Source: an uncultured Kiritimatiellota bacterium
Lineage (GTDB): Bacteria > Verrucomicrobiota > Kiritimatiellia > RFP12 > UBA1067
Length of the DNA stretch: 64,000 nucleotides
NCBI GenBank assembly: GCA_934635045.1
Contig: CAKTZA010000004.1
Coordinates: 28,469 to 92,468, forward strand
Reading direction: 5' to 3'
The translations under genes were made by a program, and so were the position numbers. The stretch's first letter is position 1. Each line of letters starts with the position of its first letter. Positions 45,563 to 53,548 of this stretch are shown in pieces. The notes beneath the pieces are model-generated. The model was not told the origin of the DNA. It did no database searches and worked only from the letters and a program-made list of their open reading frames with translations.

Positions 45563-46166
45563 TGGCCAAACGCACAAGCTCTGCCTTGATGTCTTTGTCC
45601 GTCGGCGGATTCGGAACCAAGTAATCGACCTGTTCCGTATAGTCGATGTCGCTGAAGAACGAAAGCTGCGCCCGGAACAATTTTTCGGAAAACAGCTCGC
45701 CGAACAGTTCAGACGCCTTTGCCGACACTTCTGCGACAGTAAAATGCCCCGTCAGCAAGAAGTACAGATCGACATAATCCTTCCATTTGGATCGCCGTCC
45801 CAACGCATAGGCTTTCATTGCCGCCAGAGAAAGAAGCGACGGCATGCGAAAGACATCCTCAAACCTGTCCTCTGAAGCTACGGGAAACGGATACTGGAAG
45901 AACGTCAGCTTGACCCCATTGACAATCAAGTTCATCTGGTCTTCGACTCGGCGCGTGACCTGGTGCGAAAATCCAGCCGAGACAATCTTGTCGAGATTTC
46001 TCTTGTGGTTCAGACCTGTTTGCTTGAACATATCGAAATCGATCGACCGTCGATGTCCAATGTGCAAGGCAATCGCCGTTCCTCCGACAAGATAGAACTC
46101 TCGTCGAAATTTGGCCATCAAGGGCAACAGACTTCGCTGTGCCGCGTTCAGTATCTCATCATGCAT
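45549..46166 (-). CDS. AbiEii-type nucleotidyltransferase toxin
   Basis: 205 residues. FYLVGGTAIALHIGHRRSIDFDMF has the GG/S-x-D-x-D nucleotidyltransferase signature of the AbiEii family (DUF1814), with Asp residues for metal binding. KDYVDLYFLL later in the chain is the second typical family block. These proteins are toxins of type IV-like AbiE systems that act in phage abortive infection, modifying RNA or other targets with nucleotides. The gene overlaps the preceding 89-residue gene by 8 bases, the usual tight antitoxin-toxin arrangement. Lower GC than its neighbours. Confidence 0.82.
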   Translation of the reverse strand: MHDEILNAAQRSLLPLMAKFRREFYLVGGTAIALHIGHRRSIDFDMFKQTGLNHKRNLDKIVSAGFSHQVTRRVEDQMNLIVNGVKLTFFQYPFPVASEDRFEDVFRMPSLLSLAAMKAYALGRRSKWKDYVDLYFLLTGHFTVAEVSAKASELFGELFSEKLFRAQLSFFSDIDYTEQVDYLVPNPPTDKDIKAELVRLAISGV

Positions 46167-46428
46167 ATGGCTTCAGAACCAGCGAGAAGAAATTGCGGAT
46201 TTCCGGATAGTAATTTCCAGCCTTTCGCCCTGTCGCCGAAAAGAAGACATGCGCCAACCTCTGCGGCGTCAGGATGTCCCTGAGTTCGCGGTAGTCTGCC
46301 AGAGTTCCGTCGTTCAGCGTCGTCTCGACCAGCAACTCGTCGCTGACATCACGTTTAGACGCTTCCGGCGTGTACCAGAACATCGCACGGTGGCTGTCAA
46401 TGAACTTCTCGCGTTCGCTTCTCAACAT
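46159..46428 (-). CDS. Small partner protein of the AbiEii-type toxin (putative antitoxin)
   Basis: 89 residues: MLRSEREKFIDSHRAMFWYT at the start and ILTPQRLAHVFFSATGRKAG later. No helix-turn-helix is obvious, unlike the larger AbiEi antitoxins, but such small upstream proteins commonly precede AbiEii toxins. It is first in the pair and has an extended -10 box (TGGTATCAT) 9 bases before the ATG with no Shine-Dalgarno. The antitoxin role is inferred from position and size only. Confidence 0.7.
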   Translation of the reverse strand: MLRSEREKFIDSHRAMFWYTPEASKRDVSDELLVETTLNDGTLADYRELRDILTPQRLAHVFFSATGRKAGNYYPEIRNFFSLVLKPYA

Positions 46429-46437
46429 GATGGTAAC

Positions 46438-46446
46438 ATGATACCA
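46438..46446 (-). promoter_or_regulatory. Extended -10 promoter of the AbiE-like pair
   Basis: TGGTATCAT on the minus strand, 9 bases upstream of the ATG at 46428. Near-leaderless start predicted. Confidence 0.5.
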
Positions 46447-46507
46447 AATTCAGCCGTCCCCTGCAACCGGCCACCCTCAACGCGACAGTCTTAAATATGA
46501 TTCCTTT

Positions 46508-47278
46508 TCATTTCGCCTCCGGCGCGCGGTAGGGCTGGTACATGAGCAGGCGGCCGCCGTCCACGACGTGGTTCGTGCCGGTGACGAAGGAGGCGTTCGC
46601 CGAGCAGAGGAAGAGAATCACGTCCACGAGCTCGTGCGGCTCGGCGGCGCGTCTGAGCACCGTCGGCATGCCGCTCATCGCCGCGCGCGTCAGCACGGGG
46701 CCGGGCGTCACGCAGACGGCGCGCACGCCGTGCGGCCCGCCCGCGAGCGCGAGCGACTTCACGAAGCTCACGAGGCCGCTCTTCGCCGTGCCGTACATCG
46801 CGCCGACGCCGTCCCCCTCGAACGCCGTCACGGAGCCGAGACAGCAGATGACGCCCGCGCCCTTCCTCACCATCGCCGGCATGCAGGCCCGCGCAAAGTA
46901 GACCGGGCCCTTCAGGTTGACGTCCAGCCCCCAGTCGAGGACCTCGCGCGGCTGCTCGTAGAACGGCACGCGGCTCGCGCAACACCGCGCCTCGTTGCCG
47001 CCCGCGCAGGTGACGAGGATGTCGCAGCCGCCCAGCCCGTCCGCCTTCGCCGCCGCCGCAAGCGCATCGTCGAAGTTCCGCACGTCGCCGGGGCACGCCA
47101 CGGCGCGTCCGCCCGCCGCCGCGATTTCCGCCGCCGCACGAGCGACCGCCTCGGCGTTCACGTCGCACAGCACGACTGCCGCGCCGCGCGCGGCGAATTC
47201 CTGCGCCGTGAGAAGCCCCATGCCGGAACCCGCACCCGTCACGACCGCCACCTTGCCGTTGAATTCGATTTCTTTCAT
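46508..47278 (-). CDS. Short-chain dehydrogenase/reductase
   Basis: 256 residues. Classical SDR: VTGAGSGMG (TGxxxGxG cofactor loop), an acidic residue after the second strand (LCDVN, suggesting NAD over NADP), VTCAGG in place of NNAG, catalytic Ser in LGSV and the YxxxK motif in MYGTAKSG. The C-terminal FVTGTNHVVDGG is typical of 3-oxoacyl-ACP-reductase- and glucose-dehydrogenase-like SDRs. Substrate not predictable. No clear ribosome binding site; a 162-base inverted-repeat element lies upstream of its start. Confidence 0.88.
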   Translation of the reverse strand: MKEIEFNGKVAVVTGAGSGMGLLTAQEFAARGAAVVLCDVNAEAVARAAAEIAAAGGRAVACPGDVRNFDDALAAAAKADGLGGCDILVTCAGGNEARCCASRVPFYEQPREVLDWGLDVNLKGPVYFARACMPAMVRKGAGVICCLGSVTAFEGDGVGAMYGTAKSGLVSFVKSLALAGGPHGVRAVCVTPGPVLTRAAMSGMPTVLRRAAEPHELVDVILFLCSANASFVTGTNHVVDGGRLLMYQPYRAPEAK

Positions 47279-47307
47279 TGGTCAAACACTCTTCTTGTGT
47301 GGAATCA

Positions 47308-47469
47308 AACTCCGATCCGTTTGGCTCTCACTACCGCTCCGCAGAATAGATTGCCGAAAGGCGGTCAATTCCCCGAAAACGGCCTGAAAAACGATTGTTT
47401 TTGGGGCTGGCCTCTGCGAAGCCAGCAAGAGTCTGCGGAGCGGTAGCGAGAGCCCTAATCATCGGAGTT
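47308..47469. repeat. MITE-like element with 38-base terminal inverted repeats
   Basis: Arms 47308-47345 and 47432-47469 are complementary over 38 bases except for a ~6-base patch: AACTCCGAT, GGCTCTC, CTACCGCTCCGCAGA in each. The 86-base interior has a small hairpin (ATTGCCGAAAGGCGGTCAAT) and a second one (TGGCCTCTGCGAAGCCA). No coding capacity. It sits between the SDR start and the stop of the GH10 gene and could terminate transcription. Confidence 0.75.
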
Positions 47470-47479
47470 AGCTCCTTGC

Positions 47480-49078
47480 TTATTTTACCTCAACGAGTTT
47501 CGTCATCGGCTGGCCGTCCGCGCCCGTCCAGCTGAGGCGGTAGCGGCCACGAAAGCCCCGGAACGAGACCGTGACGTTCCCGTCCGCCGCGACGGACAAG
47601 TTCGTCCGCCATTCGCGGTTGATGAGTTCGTCGAGCGCGTCGTAGGCGGGCTTCTTCTCCATCTCGCGCGTGAAGAGGCCCGAGACGAGCGGCTCGCCCG
47701 CCACGCCCGCGCCGTCCACCGTGTTCCACCACGTGATGCCCATCGTCTTCGGATGCGAGAACCACGCGCGGTAGATGTTCCGCACCAGCACGGCCTGGAT
47801 CTTCCGCGAGGTCTCGTCCACGCCCGGCGCGGCAATCGTCACCTCCGAGACGTGGAGCGGCTTGCCCGTCTTCGCCATCAGGTCGAGCCGCTCGCGGATG
47901 ACTTTCGGCGTGCCGACCCAGCCCACGTCCGTCGCGCCGTTCGCGAGGCGGCGGCAGTCGTTCGTGTTGAAGAGGTGCATCTGGCAGCCGACGAGGTCGA
48001 TGCGCGCGCCCTCCCTCTTCAGGTCGCGCACCTGTGCGAGAAAGTCCGCGTTGACCCAATAGTCGTTGATCGCGAGCTTTGCGGACGGGGCGAAATCCGC
48101 CTTCGCGTCCAGCAGCGCGTGGAGCGGGTAGTCGCCCGGCATGAGACCGTAGATGCTGAACCAGTAGTCGAGCCCCGTGCGGGACTTGCGGTAGCGCACA
48201 TAGTCCCTTGCGCTCTCGTTGACGACGTCCCAGCTGTCCACGACGTCGCCGAACCGCGCCGCGACATCGGAGACGCGCTTGCGGAAGATCCGCCGCAGGT
48301 TCGCCGCGTAGACGGGCGTCTCACGCGCCAGCGCACATTCGTCGAGCCCCTTGTACCGCGCGCGCCAGGCGCGCGCGACGCGGCCCATGTACCCCATGTT
48401 CCAGTTCTGCCCGCATGGCTCCCAGCCGCAGTCGGACGAACGGCGCGGAATGCCGATTGCGTCAAAGACGCGCTTCTCGCTTTCGGGACAGTACCAGTCG
48501 TAGATCCAGTAGGGCTTCGCGTTGCCCCAAATGAGGATATGCCCGTGAATGGCGACATCCTTCGTCTTGAGGAAGTCGATGACCGGGCCGGGCGCCGGAC
48601 GCCGCCAGAAGCGGTCGGCCATCGCCTCGTCGCGCGTGAGCCCGTTCCAGTAGCGCTCCTCTTCGCGGGAACTGCCGTCGAAGCGGAACGCCCCCGGCGT
48701 CGGCTCGTGGTCAATCCAGTAGAACGAGACGGTCGCCTGATTGAAAAGTCCGCCCTTCCCATAGCTCGCCTTGTAGGCATCGTTGTAGGCGGTCTTGCCG
48801 AGCTGGTTGAAGTTGAAGATGTGCGCGCCGAAGCGGAAGTCATGCGTCAGCTGCTCGACCTTCACGACCGTGCCGGACGGCGCGGCGATCTCGACCGAGG
48901 CGTCCGCCTTGCGGTTCTTCTCGATGTCCGCGTCAATCCGCGCCTGCTCGGCATCGTTCCAAATGGCCCAGTACTTGTCGGACATGACCGAACGGTCAAT
49001 GGCCTCCGCCGTCCGCGCCCCGACGGCCGAGACCGCCAGCAGGACTGCCACACGCCCGACACTCTTCATTTTCACCAT
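47480..49078 (-). CDS. GH10-family endo-beta-1,4-xylanase-like enzyme, secreted
   Basis: 532 residues from ATG 49078 (signal peptide MVKMKSVGRVAVLLAVSAVG). ATG 49099, seven codons upstream, is an alternative start. Residues ~60-130 form a non-catalytic beta module (VEIAAPSGTVVKVEQL). The GH10 barrel has HGHILIWGN, the acid/base motif WDVVNE (Glu288), QMHLF and the nucleophile motif HVSEVTI (Glu412), then TWWNTVDGAG. It cleaves xylan-type main chains; a relaxed or glucan specificity is possible. The gene follows the quinone oxidoreductase gene by ~90 bases and may share its transcript. Confidence 0.88.
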   Translation of the reverse strand: MVKMKSVGRVAVLLAVSAVGARTAEAIDRSVMSDKYWAIWNDAEQARIDADIEKNRKADASVEIAAPSGTVVKVEQLTHDFRFGAHIFNFNQLGKTAYNDAYKASYGKGGLFNQATVSFYWIDHEPTPGAFRFDGSSREEERYWNGLTRDEAMADRFWRRPAPGPVIDFLKTKDVAIHGHILIWGNAKPYWIYDWYCPESEKRVFDAIGIPRRSSDCGWEPCGQNWNMGYMGRVARAWRARYKGLDECALARETPVYAANLRRIFRKRVSDVAARFGDVVDSWDVVNESARDYVRYRKSRTGLDYWFSIYGLMPGDYPLHALLDAKADFAPSAKLAINDYWVNADFLAQVRDLKREGARIDLVGCQMHLFNTNDCRRLANGATDVGWVGTPKVIRERLDLMAKTGKPLHVSEVTIAAPGVDETSRKIQAVLVRNIYRAWFSHPKTMGITWWNTVDGAGVAGEPLVSGLFTREMEKKPAYDALDELINREWRTNLSVAADGNVTVSFRGFRGRYRLSWTGADGQPMTKLVEVK

Positions 49079-49167
49079 ATTTCCGTCCATTTCTTTCATC
49101 TTTCGCTCATTTCTCCGGGGTCCCCATTTCTCACCCAGTTTTCTCAACCTCTCAACTTCTCGACATC

Positions 49168-50127
49168 TCAACCGACCTCCAGCACGACCTTGCCGCGGTT
49201 CTCGCCGCGCTCCAGGATCGCGTGGGCCTCGGCGGCCTCCGCGATCGGCAGCACCTTGTGGATAAACGGCGCGAACTGCCGCGCCTCGAACGCCGGCCAC
49301 ACGTCGCGGACGAGCCCCGCGAGGATCTGCGCCTTCTCCTCCGGCGTGCGCGAACGCAGCGTCGAACCGATGACGCGCAGGTTCTTGCGCCAGAGGAGGT
49401 TCACGTCGAGCGTCGTCTCCGGCCCGGCCATCGACGCGAGCGAGATCCAGCGCCCGCGATACGGCATCGTCGCGATGCACCTGCCCATGAGCGGCCCGCC
49501 CACCGGGTCGATCGCGACGTCCGGCGGGTTCTCGGCAAGCGTCTTCACGAGGTCGCCCGTGAAGCGGTTCACCGTCACGTCCGCGCCGACCTCGCGGCAG
49601 AACGCGCCGTTCGCGTCCGAGGCGACCTGCGCGACGACCTTCGCGCCGAAGACGTGCTTCGCGAGCTGGATCGCCGCGATGCCAAGCCCGCCCTCGCCGC
49701 CGTTGATGAAGAACGTCTCGCCCCTGCGGATCTCGCCGACGAGCTTCAGGTTGAGGTAGGCGGTCGCGTAGACCTCGGGGACGCCGGCGGCCTCGGCGAA
49801 CGAGAAGCCACTCGGCAGAGGCATCACCATCCCCTCCGGCACGACGACCTCCTCCGCGTAGCCGCCGCCCCCGAGGAGCGCGCAGACGCTGTCGCCAACC
49901 TTGAAGCGCCCGTTTGCCGGACACTCCAGGACCTCGCCCGCGCACTCGAGGCCCGGCCAGGACGGCCAGCCCTCCGGCGGCGAATAGATGCCCTGGCGCT
50001 GCATCAGGTCGGCGCGGTTGAGCGCGCACGCCCGGACGGCGATATTCACGTCGAATTCAGCGTGGCAGACGGGGTCGGGCACGTCCTTCCAGACGAACGC
50101 CTTGTTTTCGAAACACATGGCTTTCAT
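49168..50127 (-). CDS. Zinc-independent quinone oxidoreductase (MDR family)
   Basis: 319 residues. Medium-chain dehydrogenase fold: NRADLMQRQGIYSPP and GLECAGEV mark the PIG3/QOR-type subgroup, which lacks the zinc ligands. The Rossmann motif is INGGEGGLGIAAIQLAK (GxGxxG type) and DPVGG follows. Expected to reduce quinones or enones with NADPH in the cytoplasm. AAAGGATC 8-9 bases before the ATG is the ribosome binding site. The 455-base gap upstream holds only family A repeats and the distal part of the MFS reading frame is beyond it. Confidence 0.88.
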   Translation of the reverse strand: MKAMCFENKAFVWKDVPDPVCHAEFDVNIAVRACALNRADLMQRQGIYSPPEGWPSWPGLECAGEVLECPANGRFKVGDSVCALLGGGGYAEEVVVPEGMVMPLPSGFSFAEAAGVPEVYATAYLNLKLVGEIRRGETFFINGGEGGLGIAAIQLAKHVFGAKVVAQVASDANGAFCREVGADVTVNRFTGDLVKTLAENPPDVAIDPVGGPLMGRCIATMPYRGRWISLASMAGPETTLDVNLLWRKNLRVIGSTLRSRTPEEKAQILAGLVRDVWPAFEARQFAPFIHKVLPIAEAAEAHAILERGENRGKVVLEVG

Positions 50128-50190
50128 GTCGATGATCCTTTCTTGTTGTAATGGTTGCTGTCAGATTCTGTTTTCAAAAAGGTTGTTGCG

Positions 50191-50299
50191 CTCTTTGCGT
50201 CGCTCCCCCTTCGCGTTCTTTGCGTTAACCCCAGACGCCCTGATGTCGTAGGTTTCAACGCAAAGTTCGCAAAGGTTTTGACGCAAAGACCACAAAGGT
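50191..50299. repeat. Family A palindrome (CTTTGCGn/CGCAAAGn)
   Basis: Left arm 50191-50226 (CTCTTTGCGTCGCTCC.., GCGTTCTTTGCGTT) against right arm 50258-50299 (AACGCAAAGTTCGCAAAGG.., GACGCAAAGACCACAAAGG). It lies in the 455-base gap 50128-50582, which contains only this element, the next repeat and short spacer DNA. Confidence 0.75.
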
Positions 50300-50390
50300 T
50301 GGCGGCGAAGCCGCTGAACCGGCGAGCCTCGGCGCTTCGCGCGCTCTCCTCGACCTTTCATGGACATACGCGCTCCTCTCCTATAGCGGG

Positions 50391-50537
50391 ATGTCTCACA
50401 CGGAGTGACGGAGCCACGGAGAAAGGAGAAATCAATTGATCGACGAGTCCCGATCCTGACATCCTGCAGCAACTCCGTGCCTCCGTGGCTCCGTGTGAAT
50501 CTATCCCCCAAACGGCTCTGCGGACTCTGCGCGAAAC
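50391..50537. repeat. Family A palindrome (CACGGAGn) with CTATCCCCCAA edge and CTCTGCGn tail
   Basis: Left arm 50391-50421 (TGTCTCACACGGAGTGACGG, AGCCACGGAG), right arm 50473-50500 (CTCCGTGCCTCCGTGGCTCC, GTGTGAAT), then CTATCCCCCAA and CGGCTCTGCGGACTCTGCGCG. The loop shares GAAATC and TCGA with the copy at 32403-32515. Confidence 0.8.
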
Positions 50538-50582
50538 AGAACCGGAACGCGGGAGTTGAAGCGGCTGAACGTGTCCTCGGTC

Positions 50583-51929
50583 TCATTTCTCCAGCCCTTT
50601 CCGTGCCGCCCGAAGGGCGCTTCCTCCCCTTCCGTGGTCTTTGTCTCGCGCAGAGCCGCTGAGTTCGCAGAGCTTCGTCGCTCCGCTCTGCGGGCTCCGC
50701 GTCTCTGCGTGAGACTCGCCCGAAACACGGTCGCGGCTGAACGTGACGAGCCTCGCCAGCAGGACGACGAGCGCCGCCGCAAGGGTGAAGAGCGCGAGCG
50801 CGGCCATCGAGGCGCGGTCGCCGAAGCGGTTGATCATCCAGCCCTGCACGAGCGGCCCCGGCGCCCCCAGCAGGCAGCCGCCACAGCCAAAAAGCCCGAC
50901 CGAAAAGGCGCGGTAGCGCGGATTGACGACATCGAGAAGCGAGGCGTAGAGGTTGGAGTCGTAGACGCCCGTCGCGAAGCCGAAGGCGAAGATCGCGCCG
51001 CACATGAGGGCGAGGCTTCCCGTGAACGCGGCAATCAGGATGAACGGAATCGTCAGCAGGAGTCCGATGAGGTTCGTCTCCAGCCTCACGCCCGGACGCA
51101 GCCGGTGGAGCCGGTCGGAGACGACGCCCGCGAGCGTCACCCCGGCAATCGCGCCGAGATAGAACCAGAACGTGCCGTTGAACGAGGCGGCGGCATGATC
51201 CAGGGCCATCGTCTTCTCCATGAACGTCACCGACCATGTCTTGAAGCCGTTCGTCGCGTAGAAGTAGAGCCCGAGCGCCAGCATGAGGAGCAAGGCGGTG
51301 GGCTTCCCGAAGAACCCGCCGACGGCCTCCCGCACCGAGGGACGCGCCGCGACCGGCTGGGGCGTGTCGCGCAGGAACTTCGCGAGGACGAGCGCCCACA
51401 CGAGGCCCAGCGCGCCAAGCCCCCTGAACGTCCACCGCCAGCCGCCCGTTCCAAGACCCGTCAGGAAACCGCCCAGACAGGCGCAGACGACGATGCCGAC
51501 GTAGAACGTCGTCTGGTAGACGGCGAACGCGCGGGCGCGCGTCTCCACGTGAAGCTGTCCGATCAGCGACGAGTTCGACGGCGGCAGCAGCGATTGCCCC
51601 AGCGCGTTGACGACGCCGTAGGCGACGAGCAGGAAGAGGAAGCCCTCGGCGAAGCCCGTCGCCAGCACGGCGGCGGAGAAGACGGCCATGCCGATGACGA
51701 TCGTCCACTTGCGCCGGAAGAAATCGGCGAAGAATCCGGCGAGCGGCACCATCAGCCCGAACGTCGCGAAAAACGCCGTCGCGACGGCGCCCCGGGCCGC
51801 CGGCGACAGGTTCAGGTCGGCGCCGATCGCGGGCAGGACCGCACCGTACACGTTGCGCGTCCCCTGCGCGAGGAAGTACGCGGCGGACACGAGCGCCAGC
51901 AGGACCCACTTGTAGTCGACCTTCTTCAT
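50583..51929 (-). CDS. MFS transporter with repeat-derived C-terminus
   Basis: 448 residues from ATG 51929, which overlaps the stop of the aroD-like gene by 4 bases. Twelve membrane helices are expected (first: WVLLALVSAAYFLAQ). MFS hallmarks: the helix 2-3 loop GFFADFFRRKW (GxxxDxxxRR/K) and its second-half counterpart GVVSDRLHRLRPG. The RNVYGAVLPAIGADLNLSP start is like ACS-type organic-anion transporters. The last ~45 residues (GESHAETRSPQSG onward) are translation of an 8-base-periodic repeat and spacer, so the native cytoplasmic tail is replaced. Likely transports the substrate or product of the linked dehydroquinase-type enzyme, but this is inference. Confidence 0.85.
   Translation of the reverse strand: MKKVDYKWVLLALVSAAYFLAQGTRNVYGAVLPAIGADLNLSPAARGAVATAFFATFGLMVPLAGFFADFFRRKWTIVIGMAVFSAAVLATGFAEGFLFLLVAYGVVNALGQSLLPPSNSSLIGQLHVETRARAFAVYQTTFYVGIVVCACLGGFLTGLGTGGWRWTFRGLGALGLVWALVLAKFLRDTPQPVAARPSVREAVGGFFGKPTALLLMLALGLYFYATNGFKTWSVTFMEKTMALDHAAASFNGTFWFYLGAIAGVTLAGVVSDRLHRLRPGVRLETNLIGLLLTIPFILIAAFTGSLALMCGAIFAFGFATGVYDSNLYASLLDVVNPRYRAFSVGLFGCGGCLLGAPGPLVQGWMINRFGDRASMAALALFTLAAALVVLLARLVTFSRDRVSGESHAETRSPQSGATKLCELSGSARDKDHGRGGSALRAARKGLEK
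50642..50715. repeat. Family A palindrome (CGCAGAGn) inside the 3' end of the MFS frame
   Basis: GTCTCGCGCAGAGCCGC.., GTTCGCAGAGC against GCTCTGCGGGCTCC.., TCTCTGCGTGAGAC. The coding frame of the transporter gene runs through it. Confidence 0.75.
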
Positions 51930-52723
51930 GCGCGCCCCTGCCCTTCGTCGTCCGGCATCTGCCACGCGATGGCGGCGGCGGCCTTCTTGAAATTGCGGAT
52001 CGTCGGCTGGTTGTAGGGCGTCCCGGCAATGTAGTCGTGGACGGCGAACTCCACGGCGCAGCCGAAGTGCGGGCCCAGAAAGCGCTGCATCCGCCCGTAC
52101 TTGCCGCCGGCGAGGAACACCCATGGCGTCTTCATCTCCGCGCGCAGCCGCGTCATCGCCCGCACGCCCTCGACGAACGCCTCGGGCGTGTCCATCATCG
52201 TGACGAGCTTGACGGCATCCGCGCCGCGCGACGCTTCTGCCTGCAGCTGCGCGACGATCTCCTCCGCCGTGCGCGCACGGTCGAGGATGTGCGAGGACAT
52301 GATCGCCTTCGCGCCCAGGCGGTGGATTTCGCCGATCACCGCGCGCTGACGGGCGATTGCCGCCTCGTCCGTCGCGATCTGCAGGGGCGAGGGGCAGTAC
52401 AGGTCAGCCATGACGTCCACGAACTCCGCGCCCGCCTCCGCCGCCGTCAGGAGCGACGCCATGCGCGCCTCGTCGTCCGCGCCCAGGAACTCGTCCTCCC
52501 GGTAGTCCGTGAACATGAACGGCAGCGGCACGGACGAGACGATTTCGCGGAAGTTCGCGCGCGTCCGCGCGGCGACGGGGAAGCGGTTGAGCTCGACCGT
52601 CACGCCGTCCGCGCCGGCGTCCAACGCCGTCCGCGCCAGCGCGACGGCCTCGTCGACCGAGGCCGGGCGACACAGCAGCGAAACGGCGCCACAGGGGCAA
52701 GACAAAAACGACCTTTCTTTCAT
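51926..52723 (-). CDS. aroD: Type I 3-dehydroquinate dehydratase-like protein
   Basis: 265 residues from ATG 52723. TIM-barrel AroD features: GADGVTVELNRF (substrate-binding Glu44), catalytic His145 in MSSHILD, Schiff-base Lys172 in AVKLVTM, GKYGRMQRFLGPHFG (Arg and phosphate-like loop) and GTPYNQPT in place of the usual APGQ. It dehydrates 3-dehydroquinate through a Lys imine. Divergence at the SxH and PGQ motifs leaves a related aldolase-like activity possible. It is first in a two-gene operon with an MFS transporter, so quinate/shikimate-type catabolism is an alternative to aromatic amino acid biosynthesis. Leaderless-type promoter upstream. Confidence 0.75.
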   Translation of the reverse strand: MKERSFLSCPCGAVSLLCRPASVDEAVALARTALDAGADGVTVELNRFPVAARTRANFREIVSSVPLPFMFTDYREDEFLGADDEARMASLLTAAEAGAEFVDVMADLYCPSPLQIATDEAAIARQRAVIGEIHRLGAKAIMSSHILDRARTAEEIVAQLQAEASRGADAVKLVTMMDTPEAFVEGVRAMTRLRAEMKTPWVFLAGGKYGRMQRFLGPHFGCAVEFAVHDYIAGTPYNQPTIRNFKKAAAAIAWQMPDDEGQGRA

Positions 52724-52733
52724 CACGGCGGGA

Positions 52734-52742
52734 AGTATATCA
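52734..52742 (-). promoter_or_regulatory. Extended -10 promoter of the aroD-like/MFS operon
   Basis: TGATATACT on the minus strand, 10 bases before the ATG at 52723; no Shine-Dalgarno. Confidence 0.6.
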
Positions 52743-52829
52743 TTTCCACGCGCCGAACACCTCATTTCAACTCTAATAATTATCTCACTTTACGCCTAAC
52801 TTCACAGCCGCCTGCGCGAGAGACGCCGT

Positions 52830-52992
52830 GATTTGGCCCGCCGGGCCGACGGGCCACGGGCGACTTGCGTTGCCGCTTCGTCACCTGTGCGTCAGGCAGT
52901 CAACACGCGAAAACTCTGCGACTCTGCGCGAGAAGCAGCGCGAATCGCTTTCACGTGAAAGAGACGTTGCTGTCGCTTAACACGGAGATTGA
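52830..52992. repeat. Diverged family B repeat followed by family A units
   Basis: 52830-52880 (GGCCCGCCGGGCCGACGGGCC, then GCGACTTGCGTTGCCGCTTCG) resembles the right part of the family B repeat. 52907-52935 has AACTCTGCGACTCTGCGCGAG and 52977-52992 has the AACACGGAGATTGAGG unit that supplies the stop of the PIN gene fragment. Nothing else is seen in the gap 52743-52976. Confidence 0.6.
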
Positions 52993-53168
52993 GGAGAATG
53001 GGATGCGCGGAGAATCGCAACATTGGCGAACTCATTCAGCACTTGCCCGGAGATCAAATATTGAGGATTGCCCAAAGCCTCTGCAATGATAGAACGGGCG
53101 CGTCCTTGCTTGGAAGGATCCCGATCGTCGACAAGGTAGACAAAGACATTGGTGTCAAGGAACTTCAT
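52977..53168 (-). pseudogene. Truncated PIN-domain (VapC-like) toxin
   Basis: 63 codons from ATG 53168, overlapping the antitoxin stop (ATGA). KFLDTNVFVYLVDDRDP carries the first PIN Asp and LNEFANV the conserved Glu, but intact PIN toxins are ~130 residues and need two further acidic residues near the C-terminus. The frame ends in RASHSPQSPC and a TAA within a family A unit. It is thus cut off by a repeat and probably inactive as an RNase. Confidence 0.75.
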
Positions 53169-53413
53169 GAGCAAGACGTCTCCGGCTCGTATGCGTCCGC
53201 ACGACTGAACGTGTAGGCCTTGCCGCGCAAACGCCCGCCCGTCCGCTTCGCCAATGCATCCAACCTCGACAAGACGGCATCCGCTTTTCGCTTGCGCGCC
53301 AACTCGGTTGCAAGGTAGTCCAAGAACATCTGTTCAAGGGTTGTCCCCTGAATCGTCGCATATCCTTGCGCTTCCTGCGCCATTGCAGGAGGCAACTCAA
53401 TCTGAATGCTCAT
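53165..53413 (-). CDS. Antitoxin of a VapBC-like pair
   Basis: 82 residues: IQIELPPAMAQEAQGYA, LEQMFLDYLATELARKRKAD. The N-terminal strand-helix pattern is ribbon-helix-helix-like, and the C-terminal basic/Arg-rich part (KRTGGRLRGKAYTFSRAD) would wrap the toxin. First gene of the pair, with a strong AGGAGGT ribosome binding site (53420-53425) and TGCTATAAT at 53444-53436. It is intact while the toxin is not, so the pair is a remnant that may still repress or neutralise in trans. Confidence 0.75.
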   Translation of the reverse strand: MSIQIELPPAMAQEAQGYATIQGTTLEQMFLDYLATELARKRKADAVLSRLDALAKRTGGRLRGKAYTFSRADAYEPETSCS

Positions 53414-53435
53414 CTAACACCTCCTTTTGCCACGT

Positions 53436-53444
53436 ATTATAGCA
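53436..53444 (-). promoter_or_regulatory. Extended -10 promoter of the antitoxin gene
   Basis: TGCTATAAT on the minus strand. Unlike most boxes of this kind here, it is followed by an AGGAGGT leader, 22 bases from box to ATG. Confidence 0.65.
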
Positions 53445-53548
53445 TAACCCCTTCTGATGCCGCAATCGCCACGCGCCTTGAGGCCAGGGGCAGCTTCATC
53501 TTGAAAACAATTCGCTCACTGCTTGACAGTCCGTCGCACTTTTGACCC

